Shown one piece after another: positions 27,084 to 35,894 of a DNA stretch of 64,000 nt. The position numbers and the translations under genes are program-made. The DNA is from Lichenihabitans sp033947565 (GTDB taxonomy: Bacteria > Pseudomonadota > Alphaproteobacteria > Rhizobiales > Beijerinckiaceae). The stretch lies in assembly GCF_033947565.1 (NCBI RefSeq), contig NZ_JARPVX010000010.1, positions 34,229 to 98,228 of the forward strand, read 5' to 3'. Every line of letters begins with the position of its first letter. The stretch's first letter is position 1. The notes under the pieces are model-generated. The model searched no databases. It had not been told where the DNA came from and saw nothing but the letters and a program-made list of their open reading frames with translations.

Positions 27084-28106
27084 ATGTCGTCCCTCATCAC
27101 GGTCGCCAAACGCGTTTCCTCCGCGGTGCCGAGCCTTATCGGAGTCGTAATCGTCACCTTTCTGCTGGCGCGCGCGCTGCCGGGTGACCCGGCGGCCTAT
27201 TATGCCGGCGCCTCGGCGACGCCTGAAAGCATCGCGCAGATCCGCGCCAAGCTCGGCCTCGACCGCTCGTGGCTGGTTCAGTTCGGCGACTACGTGAACC
27301 ACCTCGTCCATGGCGATCTCGGACAATCGGTGTCGAGCGGCGCGCCCGTGCTGACCGATCTTGCGACGCGGCTGCCCGCTTCGATCGAACTCACCGGCGC
27401 GGCGCTGTTGTTCGCCCTGCTGCTGGGCCTGCCACTCGGCATCCTGGCCGCAACCCGCCCCGGGTCGCCGGTCGACCACCTGTGCCGGGTACTGGTCACC
27501 GTGGGGGCGGCGTTCCCGACCTTTTTCGTCGCGCTGCTGCTCGTCTTCGTCTTCTACTTCAAGCTCGGCATCGCGCCGGAGCCGCTCGGCCGGCTCAACG
27601 AGATCTACCAGACCGCGCCCCCGACCGTGACGGGCTTGCTGCTGGTCGACACGCTGTTGGCAGGCGACGGCGAAGCGTTCCGGGCGGCCTTCGGGCAGCT
27701 GGTTCTGCCCGCCGTCTCGCTTGGCCTGTTCGCGCTCGCCCCCATCGCGCGCATCACCCGGGCCGCCATGCTGGAAGCACTCGCGAGCGACTATGCCCGC
27801 ACGGCGCGGGCCATGGGGCTTGCCCGGGGCCGCATTGTCTTCGTTTACGCTCTGCGCAATGCCGCGCTGCCCATCGTCAACATCCTCGGCATGGTGTTCT
27901 CGTTCCTGCTCGGCGCCAACGTGCTGGTCGAACAGGTCTTCGCCTGGCCCGGCATCGGCGCTTATGCGGTCAAGGCCGTGATCGCGTCCGACTATGCTGC
28001 CGTCCAGGGCTTCGTGCTGATGATGGCCGTGGTGTTCATCCTTCTCAACCTCGGCGTCGACCTGCTGGCGGCCGCCATGGACCCGCGGGTGCGCTACGAT
28101 GGCTGA
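27084..28106 (+). CDS. Dipeptide-type ABC transporter permease (DppB family)
   Basis: About 340 residues from the ATG at 27084. Six predicted helices. Seen: FLLARALPGDPAAYYAG near the N-terminus, the EAA loop YARTARAMGLARGRIVFVYALRNAALPIVNILG, and the C-terminal VEQVFAWPGIGAYAVKAVIASDYAAVQGFV, all typical of DppB/OppB. It overlaps the DppC-type gene by eight bases. Forms the heterodimeric channel with that protein. Confidence 0.93.
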   Translation: MSSLITVAKRVSSAVPSLIGVVIVTFLLARALPGDPAAYYAGASATPESIAQIRAKLGLDRSWLVQFGDYVNHLVHGDLGQSVSSGAPVLTDLATRLPASIELTGAALLFALLLGLPLGILAATRPGSPVDHLCRVLVTVGAAFPTFFVALLLVFVFYFKLGIAPEPLGRLNEIYQTAPPTVTGLLLVDTLLAGDGEAFRAAFGQLVLPAVSLGLFALAPIARITRAAMLEALASDYARTARAMGLARGRIVFVYALRNAALPIVNILGMVFSFLLGANVLVEQVFAWPGIGAYAVKAVIASDYAAVQGFVLMMAVVFILLNLGVDLLAAAMDPRVRYDG

Positions 28107-28962
28107 CGCGACCGCGACGGCGGCATTCTGGAGCGAGGCGCGCCACCTCGCTGTCGAGAACAAGCTGACCCTGGTGGCGGGCTTGATCCTCGTCGGCCTC
28201 TGCGTTCTGGCGATCGGCGGCGCCGCGATGGCGCCCTACGACCCGCTGACCACCGACGTGTCCGCCACCCTCAAGGGCCCCTCGCTGGCGCATTGGTTCG
28301 GCACCGACGCGCTTGGCCGCGACCTGCTCAGCCGCGTCATCGTGGCGACGCGGCTCGATCTCGGCATGGCGGTCGGGGCCGTGGCGCTGTCCTTCCTGTG
28401 CGGCACCACGCTTGGCGCCGTCGGAGGTTACCTCGGCGGCTGGGCCGACGGGCTGATCGGGCGGGTGATGGACACCATCATGGCCTTTCCGCTCTTCGTG
28501 CTGGCCATGGGCATCGTGGCGGCGCTCGGCAACAGCGTCGCCAACATCGTGCTGGCCACCGCCATCATCAACCTGCCGTTCTATGCCCGCTTCGCCCGGG
28601 CCGAGGTGAACGTGCGGCGTGAACTCACCTATGTGGATGCGGCCCGCATGGGCGGCAACGCGCCGGCCCGCGTGCTGGCGCGCCACATCGTGCCCAACAT
28701 CCTGCCCACCATGGCGGTGCAGGCTTCGCTCAACCTCGGCTGGGCGATCCTCAATGCGGCGGGCCTGTCCTTCATCGGGCTCGGGGTTCGGCCGCCGATG
28801 CCGGAATGGGGCATCATGGTGTCGGAGGGGGCCTCCTACATCATCTCGGGCGAGTGGTGGACCTTCGCGTTCCCCGGCTTCGCGCTCGTGCTGGCGGTGT
28901 TCTGCTTCAACCTGATCGGCGACGGCTTGCGCGACCTGATCGATCCGAGGCGACGCACATGA
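28099..28962 (+). CDS. Dipeptide-type ABC transporter permease (DppC family)
   Basis: About 287 residues. N-terminal helix, then the LAHWFGTDALGRDLLSRVIVATR motif of DppC/OppC proteins; EAA loop YVDAARMGGNAPARVLARHIVPNILPTM; and LSFIGLGVRPPMPEWGIMVSEG. Overlaps the DppB-type gene (8 bases) and the ATPase gene (4 bases, ATGA). Second half of the import channel. Confidence 0.93.
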   Translation: MADATATAAFWSEARHLAVENKLTLVAGLILVGLCVLAIGGAAMAPYDPLTTDVSATLKGPSLAHWFGTDALGRDLLSRVIVATRLDLGMAVGAVALSFLCGTTLGAVGGYLGGWADGLIGRVMDTIMAFPLFVLAMGIVAALGNSVANIVLATAIINLPFYARFARAEVNVRRELTYVDAARMGGNAPARVLARHIVPNILPTMAVQASLNLGWAILNAAGLSFIGLGVRPPMPEWGIMVSEGASYIISGEWWTFAFPGFALVLAVFCFNLIGDGLRDLIDPRRRT

Positions 28963-29918
28963 GCGAACCCCTTCTTTCGGTGCAAGGGCTGACACTCGAC
29001 TTTGAAACCCGCAAGGGCCGCGTCAAGGCGCTCGAAGACATCAGCTTCAGCCTCGCGCGTGGCGAGATCCTCGGCATCGTGGGCGAAAGCGGCTCGGGCA
29101 AGTCCGTGCTGTCCTTTGCCATCATGGGCCTGCTCGACGCCGCCGCCCGGATGCGAAGCGGCGCCATCCGATTCGAGGGCATGGACCTGGCGCAAAAGGG
29201 CGCGGTCGCGGCGCTGCGCGGGCGCGAACTGTCGATGATCTTCCAGAGCCCGCGCACGGCCCTCAACCCGATCCGCCGCGTCGGCCAGCAGATCGAGGAC
29301 GTGCTGGTGCGCCATGGGCCGATGCCGCGCGCAAAGGCCCGCGAGGCCGCGGTCGCGGCCATCGCCCGCGTGCGCATCCCCGATGCCGAGCGCCGCGCCC
29401 GCGCCTTCCCGTTCGAACTGTCGGGCGGCATGTGCCAGCGCATCATGATCGCCATGGCGCTCGCCTGCTCACCCTCGTTGTTGATCGCCGACGAGCCCAC
29501 CACCGGCCTCGATGTCACCACCCAGGCCGTGGTGATGGACCTCATCCGCGATCTCGTGAAGGAAACCCGCATGGGCGCGATCCTGATCACCCACGACCTC
29601 GCGCTGGCGGGCGAATATTGCGACCGGCTGATGGTCATGCATGCCGGCCACGTGGTCGAGACGGCCCCGACCGAGAGCCTGTTCGGCGCCCTGCGCCACC
29701 CTTATACGCGGCGCCTGTTCGCCGCGACGCCGACCGCTGCCGCCACACTCGACGACCTGGCCGTCATCCCCGGGGCGCTGCCGGACCTGCGTGGCACGCT
29801 GCCGTTCTGCCGCTACCGCGACCGCTGCGAGCGCTGCGAGCCCGATTGCGACTCGGGACCCGTGCCGTTCGACGTCATCGCCCCCGATCACGCGGTCCGC
29901 TGCAGGCATCCCGCATGA
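28959..29918 (+). CDS. Dipeptide-type ABC transporter ATPase (DppD family)
   Basis: About 319 residues. Walker A GESGSGKS, Q-loop IFQSPRTALNPIRR, signature LSGGMCQRIMIAMAL, Walker B LLIADEPTTGLDVTTQ, H-loop LITHDLALA. C-terminal oligopeptide-transporter extension with HPYTRRLFAATP and a Cys cluster (FCRYRDRCERCEPDC) that in this family may bind an Fe-S cluster. The ATG at 28959 overlaps the permease stop. Confidence 0.93.
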   Translation: MSEPLLSVQGLTLDFETRKGRVKALEDISFSLARGEILGIVGESGSGKSVLSFAIMGLLDAAARMRSGAIRFEGMDLAQKGAVAALRGRELSMIFQSPRTALNPIRRVGQQIEDVLVRHGPMPRAKAREAAVAAIARVRIPDAERRARAFPFELSGGMCQRIMIAMALACSPSLLIADEPTTGLDVTTQAVVMDLIRDLVKETRMGAILITHDLALAGEYCDRLMVMHAGHVVETAPTESLFGALRHPYTRRLFAATPTAAATLDDLAVIPGALPDLRGTLPFCRYRDRCERCEPDCDSGPVPFDVIAPDHAVRCRHPA

Positions 29919-30889
29919 GCGTGCTGCTCGACGCCCGAAACCTTTCGAAACGCTATCCCGTGCGCCACGGCGGACGCACCGGGCAACTCCATGCCGTCGA
30001 TGACGTCGACCTGGCGATCGCCGAAGGCGAATGCGTCGGCCTCGTGGGCGAGTCCGGCTGCGGCAAGTCCACCATCGCCCGCCTCGCGGCACGGCTGCTC
30101 GAACCGAGTGCCGGTCGGCTCCTGTTTGCCGGCACCGACATCGGCGCGGTGCCGTTGCGCCGCTTCACCACGAGGCCGGAGCGCGCCGCCATCCAGGTGG
30201 TGTTCCAGGACCCGACCGAAAGCCTCAACCCCGGCTTCACGGTCTTCGCCGCTGTGGCGGACCCGGTGCGACACCTGCTCGGCACGGGGAATGCTGCAGC
30301 CGTCGAGGCGCGGGTCTGGCGGGCGATCGACGACGTCGGCCTGCCGCGCGCGCTGGCGCAGCGCTATCCGCACCAGCTTTCGGGCGGCCAGAAGGCGCGG
30401 GTCGGCATCGCCCGCGCCATCGCGGTCGAGCCGCGCCTGCTGATCCTCGACGAGCCGACCTCGGCGCTCGATGTGTCGGTGCAATCCGTGGTGCTCAAGC
30501 TCCTCGGTGAGCTCCGGACCCGGCGGCGCATGAGCTACCTGTTCGTTTCGCACGACCTCGACGTGGTGCGTCTCATCTGCGACCGCATCGCGGTGATGTA
30601 TCTCGGCAAGATCATCGAGATCGGCACCACCGAGTCGCTGCTGCGAGTACCGGCCCATCCCTACACGCGGGCGCTGCTCGCCGCGACCCCCGACCCCAAG
30701 CGGCGCGGCTTGCAGATCGCGCGTCTCGCCGGCACGGCGACAAGCCCCATCGATCCCGATCCGAACAGCTGCCGCTTCGCCGGTCGATGCCCGCTCGAAT
30801 TCTCCCGCTGTTCGGTCGAGATGCCTGCGCTGCGCCCACTCGCGACGGATCAGGCCGCCGCGTGCCATCTGGCCGGAGTTCTGCCGTGA
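29915..30889 (+). CDS. Dipeptide-type ABC transporter ATPase (DppF family)
   Basis: About 324 residues. Walker A GESGCGKST, Q-loop VFQDPTESLNPGF, signature LSGGQKARVGIARAI, Walker B LLILDEPTSALDVSVQ, H-loop FVSHDLDVV. C-terminal extension HPYTRALLAATPDPKRR and CRFAGRCPLEFSRC. Starts in an ATGA overlap with the DppD-type gene and ends in a GTGA overlap with the racemase, so uptake and metabolism are tightly co-translated. Confidence 0.93.
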   Translation: MSVLLDARNLSKRYPVRHGGRTGQLHAVDDVDLAIAEGECVGLVGESGCGKSTIARLAARLLEPSAGRLLFAGTDIGAVPLRRFTTRPERAAIQVVFQDPTESLNPGFTVFAAVADPVRHLLGTGNAAAVEARVWRAIDDVGLPRALAQRYPHQLSGGQKARVGIARAIAVEPRLLILDEPTSALDVSVQSVVLKLLGELRTRRRMSYLFVSHDLDVVRLICDRIAVMYLGKIIEIGTTESLLRVPAHPYTRALLAATPDPKRRGLQIARLAGTATSPIDPDPNSCRFAGRCPLEFSRCSVEMPALRPLATDQAAACHLAGVLP

Positions 30890-31656
30890 CCCGCATCCTG
30901 GTGCTCAACCCCAACACCTCGACGGCTGTGACGGAGCGGCTCGCCGCCGCGGCCCGCACGGTCGCGGCGCCGGACACCACCATCGTGGCCGTCACGGCGA
31001 CGCGCGGCGTGCCTTATATCGCCACCCGGGCCGAGGCCGCGATCGGCGGCGCGGTCGTGCTCGAGATGCTGGCGGAGCACATCGGACGTTTCGATGCCGC
31101 AATCGTGGCGGCCTTCGGCGACCCCGGCCTCGGCGGCGCGCGGGAACTGATGGATGTGCCGGTGATCGGCCTCGCCGAAGCGGCCATGCTGAGCGCCTGC
31201 ATGCTCGGGCGGCGCTTCTCGGTCGTGTCCTTCGCCCGGGCGCTCGGGCCCTGGTACCGTGAATGCGTGGAGGCGCACGGCCTGACGGGTCGTCTCGCCA
31301 GCATCCGCCTGCTCGACGGCCCCTTCGCGTCCCTGGCGGACGTCGGCACAGAGAAGGCCGACCTGCTGGTGGCCCTGGCCAACCAAGCCGTCACGGAGGA
31401 CGAGGCGGATGTCATCGTCCTGGCCGGCGCGCCGCTGGCCGGACTCGCGCCGATCGTCAAGCACCGCATCGCCGTGCCGGTGATCGAGGGCATCGCGGCA
31501 GCCGTCAAACAGGCCGAGTTGCTGGTCGCGCTCGATGTCCGCAAGGCCGTCGCCGGCACTTACCGCCGACCCGACCCCAAGCCCTCCGATGGCCTCGCGC
31601 CCGCCCTCGCGGCGCTGCTGGCCGGCACTCCTGTCCCCAACGGTTTCCGCCCATGA
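30886..31656 (+). CDS. Asp/Glu/hydantoin racemase-family protein
   Basis: About 256 residues from a GTG at 30886 that overlaps the preceding stop. Seen: ILVLNPNTSTAVTERLA at the N-terminus, AAFGDPGLGGARELMDVPVIGLAEAAM (the usual first active-site Cys position reads Gly-Asp here, as in several hydantoin racemase relatives), and VIVLAGAPLAGLAPIV where a second Cys is normally expected. Both catalytic Cys positions look substituted (GDPG and AGAP), so racemase activity is doubtful. Known: the family includes hydantoin racemase and decarboxylases. Part of the amide-uptake operon. Confidence 0.8.
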   Translation: MTRILVLNPNTSTAVTERLAAAARTVAAPDTTIVAVTATRGVPYIATRAEAAIGGAVVLEMLAEHIGRFDAAIVAAFGDPGLGGARELMDVPVIGLAEAAMLSACMLGRRFSVVSFARALGPWYRECVEAHGLTGRLASIRLLDGPFASLADVGTEKADLLVALANQAVTEDEADVIVLAGAPLAGLAPIVKHRIAVPVIEGIAAAVKQAELLVALDVRKAVAGTYRRPDPKPSDGLAPALAALLAGTPVPNGFRP

Positions 31657-33092
31657 CGCCCGATCACTACAGCACCCTTTCGGCCGGCGAGATCGCGGCC
31701 CTCGTCAAGGCCGGTCGATGCTCCGCCGTCGCGGTGGCCGAGGCGGCCTTCGCGGTGATCGTCCGCGTCGAGCCGCACATCCACGCCTTTGCGACCCTGG
31801 CCAAGGAGCAAGCGTTGGCGGCCGCGGCGGCCGTCGATGCCCGCATCGCGCGTGGTGAGCCCGGTGGCGCGCTCGCCGGCGTGCCGGTCGCCATCAAGGA
31901 CCTGGTGCTCACCAAGGGCATCCGCACCACCTTCGGCTCGGCGCTTTATGCCGATTACGTGCCCGACCACGACGACATCGTGGTGCAGCGCCTCAAGGCG
32001 GCCGGCGCGATCGTGCTCGGCAAGACCAACGCATCGGAATTCGGCTTCGGGGCGCATGGCTGCAACCTCGTCTTCCCCGTGACCCGCAATCCGTGGGACC
32101 TCAGCCGGTCGCCGGGCGGATCGAGCGCCGGTTCGGCGGCGGCGGTCGCGGCCGGCGTGTGCCCGATCGCCATCGGCAGCGACGGCGGCGGGTCGATCCG
32201 CATTCCGGCAGCCTTCAGCGGCCTTTACGGCCTCAAGGCCTCGATGGGGCGCGTGCCCCTGTGGCCCGGCTGCCGCGACGAAACGCTGCCCGGGGCTTCG
32301 GGCTGGGAGTCCATCGAGCATGTCGGCCCGATCACCCGCACGGTCGCCGATGCGGCGCTGATGTTGTCGGTGATCGCCGGGCCGGACGGGCGCGACCGCC
32401 TGTCGCTGCCGGCCGGCGACATCGATTGGACCGCCACGCCGGCGCCGCTCCCCCGGCGCCTGCGCGTCGCTTATTGGCCGCAATGGCACAACCAGCCCAT
32501 CGACCCGCGCGTCAAGGCGCTGGTCGACGAGGCCGTGGCGGCCTTTGCAACAGCCTGCGACTTCGACCTCGTGGTGCAGCAGCCGCCGATGGACGACCTG
32601 TTCGCCATGTTCGGCGCCCTGGTGGCGCTCGAGACCGACCTCACCGGCATGCGGCGGCTGATCGCTGGAAAAAACGTGCCCGTCACGGCGGCCGTGTCGG
32701 GCCTGCTGGCGCAGCGGCTGCCGATCGAGGCCGCCACCGATGCGATCACCACCCGCAAGGCCTGGACCGGTGCGATGGCCCGGTTGATGGCCGACACCGA
32801 CCTTGTGCTCACCCCCACGGCGCCCATCGTGGCCTTTGCGGCCGAGGCCGCCGACGGCCCCGGCGAGATCGCCGGCACCCCGGTCGGCCCGGAAGGTTGG
32901 GCGCCCTTCACCTTTCCGTTCAACCTTACGGGCCAGCCAGCCGCCAGCATTCCTTGCGGGCTCGTCGAAGGGCGCTGGCCGGTCGGCCTGCAGATCGTCG
33001 GCCGCCACTTGGCCGATGCGGACGTGCTGGCCGCGTCAGTAACGTTCGAGCGCCTGCGGCCGCCACCCCGCTGCCCGAGGCTCGGCGCATGA
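31653..33092 (+). CDS. Amidase (amidase signature family)
   Basis: About 479 residues. Ser-cisSer-Lys triad regions are visible: Lys in GVPVAIKDLVLTKG, and SRSPGGSSAGSAAAVAAG with the Gly-Ser-rich signature, followed by IGSDGGGSIRIPAAFSGLYGLKAS. FNLTGQPAASIPCG is the conserved C-terminal segment. Known: hydrolyses a carboxamide to acid and ammonia. Overlaps its neighbours by four bases on both sides. Inference: opens or deamidates the compound imported by the upstream transporter. Confidence 0.92.
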   Translation: MTPDHYSTLSAGEIAALVKAGRCSAVAVAEAAFAVIVRVEPHIHAFATLAKEQALAAAAAVDARIARGEPGGALAGVPVAIKDLVLTKGIRTTFGSALYADYVPDHDDIVVQRLKAAGAIVLGKTNASEFGFGAHGCNLVFPVTRNPWDLSRSPGGSSAGSAAAVAAGVCPIAIGSDGGGSIRIPAAFSGLYGLKASMGRVPLWPGCRDETLPGASGWESIEHVGPITRTVADAALMLSVIAGPDGRDRLSLPAGDIDWTATPAPLPRRLRVAYWPQWHNQPIDPRVKALVDEAVAAFATACDFDLVVQQPPMDDLFAMFGALVALETDLTGMRRLIAGKNVPVTAAVSGLLAQRLPIEAATDAITTRKAWTGAMARLMADTDLVLTPTAPIVAFAAEAADGPGEIAGTPVGPEGWAPFTFPFNLTGQPAASIPCGLVEGRWPVGLQIVGRHLADADVLAASVTFERLRPPPRCPRLGA

Positions 33093-33841
33093 ACGCGCCG
33101 TCGGAGGGTCGGTCCCGGCTGCGCATCGGCATGCTCACGCCGTCGTCGAACACGGTGCTCGAGCCGGTGACCACCGCTATGCTCGAGCAGGTCCCGGAGG
33201 TCAGCGTGCATTTTTCACGCTTCCGCGTCACCGCCATCGGGCTCGACGCCGCCGCGGTCGACCAGTTTGATGCAGCGCCCATGCTGGCCGCGGCGACGCT
33301 TCTGGCCGACGCCCGCGTCGATGTGATCGCCTGGAACGGCACCAGCGCCGGATGGCTCGGCCTGCAATCCGATCGCGACCTTTGCACCCGGATCGAGCAA
33401 ACAACCGGCATCCGGGCCTCGACCTCGGTGCTTGCGCTGTTCGATCTTCTGCGTCTGCGCGGCGAGCGGCGCATCGGGCTCGTCACGCCCTACACGACCG
33501 ACGTCCAGACCGCGATCGTGTCTGGCTTCGCGCGCGAGGGCATTACCGTGACGAGCGAACGGCACCTTGGCCTCCGCGACAACTTCAGTTTCGGCCGGGT
33601 CGACGGCAAGACCCTGGACCACGCCATCCGTGACGTCGCGAGGCAGCGACCCGAAGCCATCGTCGTGCTCTGCACCAATCTCGCCGCCGCGCCGCTCGTC
33701 GCACGCCTCGAGGAAGAGCTCGGCCTGCCGATCCACGACAGCATCGCCACAACGGTGTTCGGGGCCCTACACCGCATCGGCGGAGAGCCGACCCGAATCA
33801 AGAACTATGGCGCGCTGTTCCAAACCCCTCTCCCGGTCTGA
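33089..33841 (+). CDS. Maleate isomerase / arylmalonate decarboxylase-family protein
   Basis: About 250 residues. N-terminal RIGMLTPSSNTVLEPVTTAML and IAWNGTSAGWLG, then GIRASTSVLALFDLLR, RRIGLVTPYTTDVQ, and IVVLCTNLAAAPLVARLEEELGLPIHDSIATTVFGAL. The C-terminal Cys (VVLCTNL) matches a catalytic Cys position. At the first Cys position the sequence has WNGTSAG, lacking Cys. Known: maleate cis-trans isomerase, Asp/Glu racemase and decarboxylases share this fold. Last gene of the operon. Exact chemistry is open. Confidence 0.82.
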   Translation: MNAPSEGRSRLRIGMLTPSSNTVLEPVTTAMLEQVPEVSVHFSRFRVTAIGLDAAAVDQFDAAPMLAAATLLADARVDVIAWNGTSAGWLGLQSDRDLCTRIEQTTGIRASTSVLALFDLLRLRGERRIGLVTPYTTDVQTAIVSGFAREGITVTSERHLGLRDNFSFGRVDGKTLDHAIRDVARQRPEAIVVLCTNLAAAPLVARLEEELGLPIHDSIATTVFGALHRIGGEPTRIKNYGALFQTPLPV

Positions 33842-33978
33842 TCCATGGTGCCGATCAAGCTTCGCAGTTCTTGCGGTCAATAATGATGTTCGTTGATAGC
33901 GGTGTGGTCGCGCCGAGGCGTAGGCATGCGCCGCATGGGATCTCGCCCGTTGGGCTGGTCCGAAGCGGTCAGGTCAGG

Positions 33979-34095
33979 TCAGCATCTCGCATTTAACAGC
34001 ACCGCATCGGGCCAGCCGAGCTTGGCCAGATGATAAGCAACCAAAGCTCCGACCACGCCGTCGCCGATGATCGTGAAGCGATAGTGACTTGCCAT
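33979..34095 (-). pseudogene. N-terminal fragment of a DAO-type FAD oxidoreductase
   Basis: From the ATG at 34095: MASHYRFTIIGDGVVGALVA then YHLAKLGWPDAVLL and a stop. This is the dinucleotide-binding start of a sarcosine/dimethylglycine dehydrogenase-like protein, with the normal GxGxxG altered to GDGVVG, and nothing of the rest remains. Fragment of about 38 residues, surely non-functional. Confidence 0.65.
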
Positions 34096-35058
34096 CGAGG
34101 GTGTCCTTCCTACCCGACTGGCAAACGCGCAAGGTTGTTTGCAGGCACTAACTTCTAGTGCGAGGGGTGGCTTCGGAGGTAAGGGGGACTGCCGGGAAGG
34201 CGGCGGGGATCGGAAAGGGCCGCATCGGCTCTGTTCGTGGCTGATTTTGCTTGTGTTTTCGCTGGCGTTCGGGTATTCTGATACTGGTGTGGCTTGGCAA
34301 TTTGGCGGTCGATTGCTCGCCAATAACGCGGGCGGTCAACCCATTGTGTTGGCGGCCGGACGACACCAGTTCTCACTAGAGATCGAGGTTTCCTCGCGAG
34401 CAGCCATAGCGGGCGCCGCATCTGTCGATCGTCGGCAGAAGGCGTCTGAGCGGTGCGGGCAATCCGCAGCCGCCCCGCCAATTCCGCTTTGATGGTCGCC
34501 GTCATTTAAATCAGGCGAGTTCTTGAGGTGTAACAGGCGAGCGCTACGAAGGCTGACCCGCGATACGCGCCTCGACAGCTAGACCCATTTGTACTCACTC
34601 GCCCTGCCTAAACTCCTTGGCTATGACTGTTCGGGCTCGCCTGTTCCGAAATGCAGTGGGAGACCCTGCGACCGTCCCATGCTCTCGACCCGATCGGTGT
34701 TGCCCAGGACAACGTCGCGCCGCCAGTTGCGATCTACCCTCCCGTTCGCGCGTTTGCACACCTGCAACCTGCAAAGGCAGCGGACGAGTCGAGCTGGCAC
34801 CAGCATCGTTGACCTTACGTTCAAAGATCCTCCGCCTCAGCCTATACCCCCGACATTTGCCGCCCTTTTCGTTGATGTACGGATTTCGAGGCGTCGCGGG
34901 CGGGGCAGGGTGGCGCCTGAGGCAAGCGCCGCCGCACGGTGGCATGCGCTTCCCGGCGGGGCTGGCCTTTGGTCGGATGAGCGGAGGGAGCGATCGGGAC
35001 CGGCATGATCGGAGTAGGGTGGAACGATCCGCTCAGGTTCGGGCCGCCGGTGGCGACT
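34096..35058. other. Gene-poor stretch
   Basis: About 960 bases without a convincing gene. Several frames of 60-140 codons exist on both strands but have biased, low-information sequence, no ribosome binding sites and no recognisable domains. No tRNA, integrase or clear repeat was seen. Together with the oxidase fragment beside it, it looks like a recombination or decay zone. Confidence 0.45.
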
Positions 35059-35307
35059 TCAGTGCGAGCGGTCGGGTGCCTGGAAGCCGCTGGCGACGAA
35101 GGACACCCTGCCCACCGTATTGCGATGTTCGTCTTTCACCTCCATGAGCCACCATTCGGGAGGGGACAGCTCGACAGCGGCCAAAAGGGTTTCAGCCGCC
35201 CGCCTGACCGTGAATTCCTCGAGATCACTGGCGGAGGCGAGGTCCGTTCCGGCGAGATCCTCGTGAACGGTTCCGTCCTGTACGATCTCGAAAAAGTAGC
35301 GCGGCAT
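35059..35307 (-). CDS. DUF6894-type small protein
   Basis: 82 residues, MPRYFFEIVQDGTVHEDLAG, then SASDLEEFTVRRAAETLLAA and a WWLMEVKDEHRNTVGRVSF ending. The opening PRYFF followed by a short acidic segment and a late 'VxDExxxxVxxVxF' strand match the DUF6894 group common in Hyphomicrobiales. GGAG lies five bases before the ATG. Function unknown; downstream of luxI and of two other small genes on the same strand. Confidence 0.75.
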   Translation of the reverse strand: MPRYFFEIVQDGTVHEDLAGTDLASASDLEEFTVRRAAETLLAAVELSPPEWWLMEVKDEHRNTVGRVSFVASGFQAPDRSH

Positions 35308-35388
35308 CCCGACTCCACGGCGGCTTCACGAGAGTCGGGTTGTAAGCGGAGGCCTTGCCCAAGCGCAAGCGTTGCTGATCGTAAGCCG

Positions 35389-35595
35389 TCAGGGGAGGGT
35401 TTCGCTGCGAGATTGTAGATGGTCGAGCGCGGTCCTGCCCGCTGCTTCGGCTTGTTCGATCGTCGAGAACGACACGTCGCTTTCGGCCACGTGCTGGGCG
35501 TGGCGACCATAGCGGATCTGCCAAACGAAGCCGTCTGCGTTTCGGCGTACAAGCACGTGGTATGTGCGGAGCGCGTTAGCCTTGTTGGCCGGCAC
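35389..35595 (-). CDS. Small hypothetical protein
   Basis: 68 residues from a GTG: MPANKANALRTYHVLVRRNA, then DGFVWQIRYGRHAQHVAESD and a helix SFSTIEQAEAAGRTALDHLQ. The alternating strand pattern followed by an amphipathic helix, plus normal codon use, suggests a real small alpha/beta protein. No named family recognised. It lies between two other small genes downstream of luxI. Confidence 0.55.
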   Translation of the reverse strand: MPANKANALRTYHVLVRRNADGFVWQIRYGRHAQHVAESDVSFSTIEQAEAAGRTALDHLQSRSETLP

Positions 35596-35628
35596 GATGG
35601 CGCCAGCCTCCTCGCGATTGGCTGTGCT

Positions 35629-35877
35629 TCAATGCAGGCGACGTCCAGACATCGAGGACACGCCTGCGGCGGCAAAGCTTCCGCTGGCCGCCTCTTGCAT
35701 CGTTCCTTCGAACAGGAGGTGCCCCATCTCGTCGCGAAGGCGGATCATCGTTTGACGAACATCCCGGCCTTTCGCGTCCCCGCTGGCGATGGCGCGTTCG
35801 GCTCTGGCGCGGAGCTCCGCAAGCGCTTCACGAGATCCCGGCAGCCACAGGCCGCGATCGTGTGGTTCGGTTTTCAT
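35629..35877 (-). CDS. Small hypothetical protein
   Basis: 82 residues from the ATG at 35877 (AGGGTGG upstream; a GTG two codons earlier is also possible). Reads MKTEPHDRGLWLPGSREALA, then a charged amphipathic helix ELRARAERAIASGDAKGR and RQTMIRLRDEMGHLLFEG. Mainly helical, soluble. No family recognised. It begins 18 bases after the luxI stop on the same strand, so it may be co-transcribed with luxI. Confidence 0.55.
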   Translation of the reverse strand: MKTEPHDRGLWLPGSREALAELRARAERAIASGDAKGRDVRQTMIRLRDEMGHLLFEGTMQEAASGSFAAAGVSSMSGRRLH

Positions 35878-35894
35878 GACCACCCTGCGATTCC

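Noticed and set aside
34139..34505. Overlapping open frames of about 115 codons on both strands.
   Set aside because: Low-information sequence without domain, start signal or conserved neighbours; treated as non-coding.
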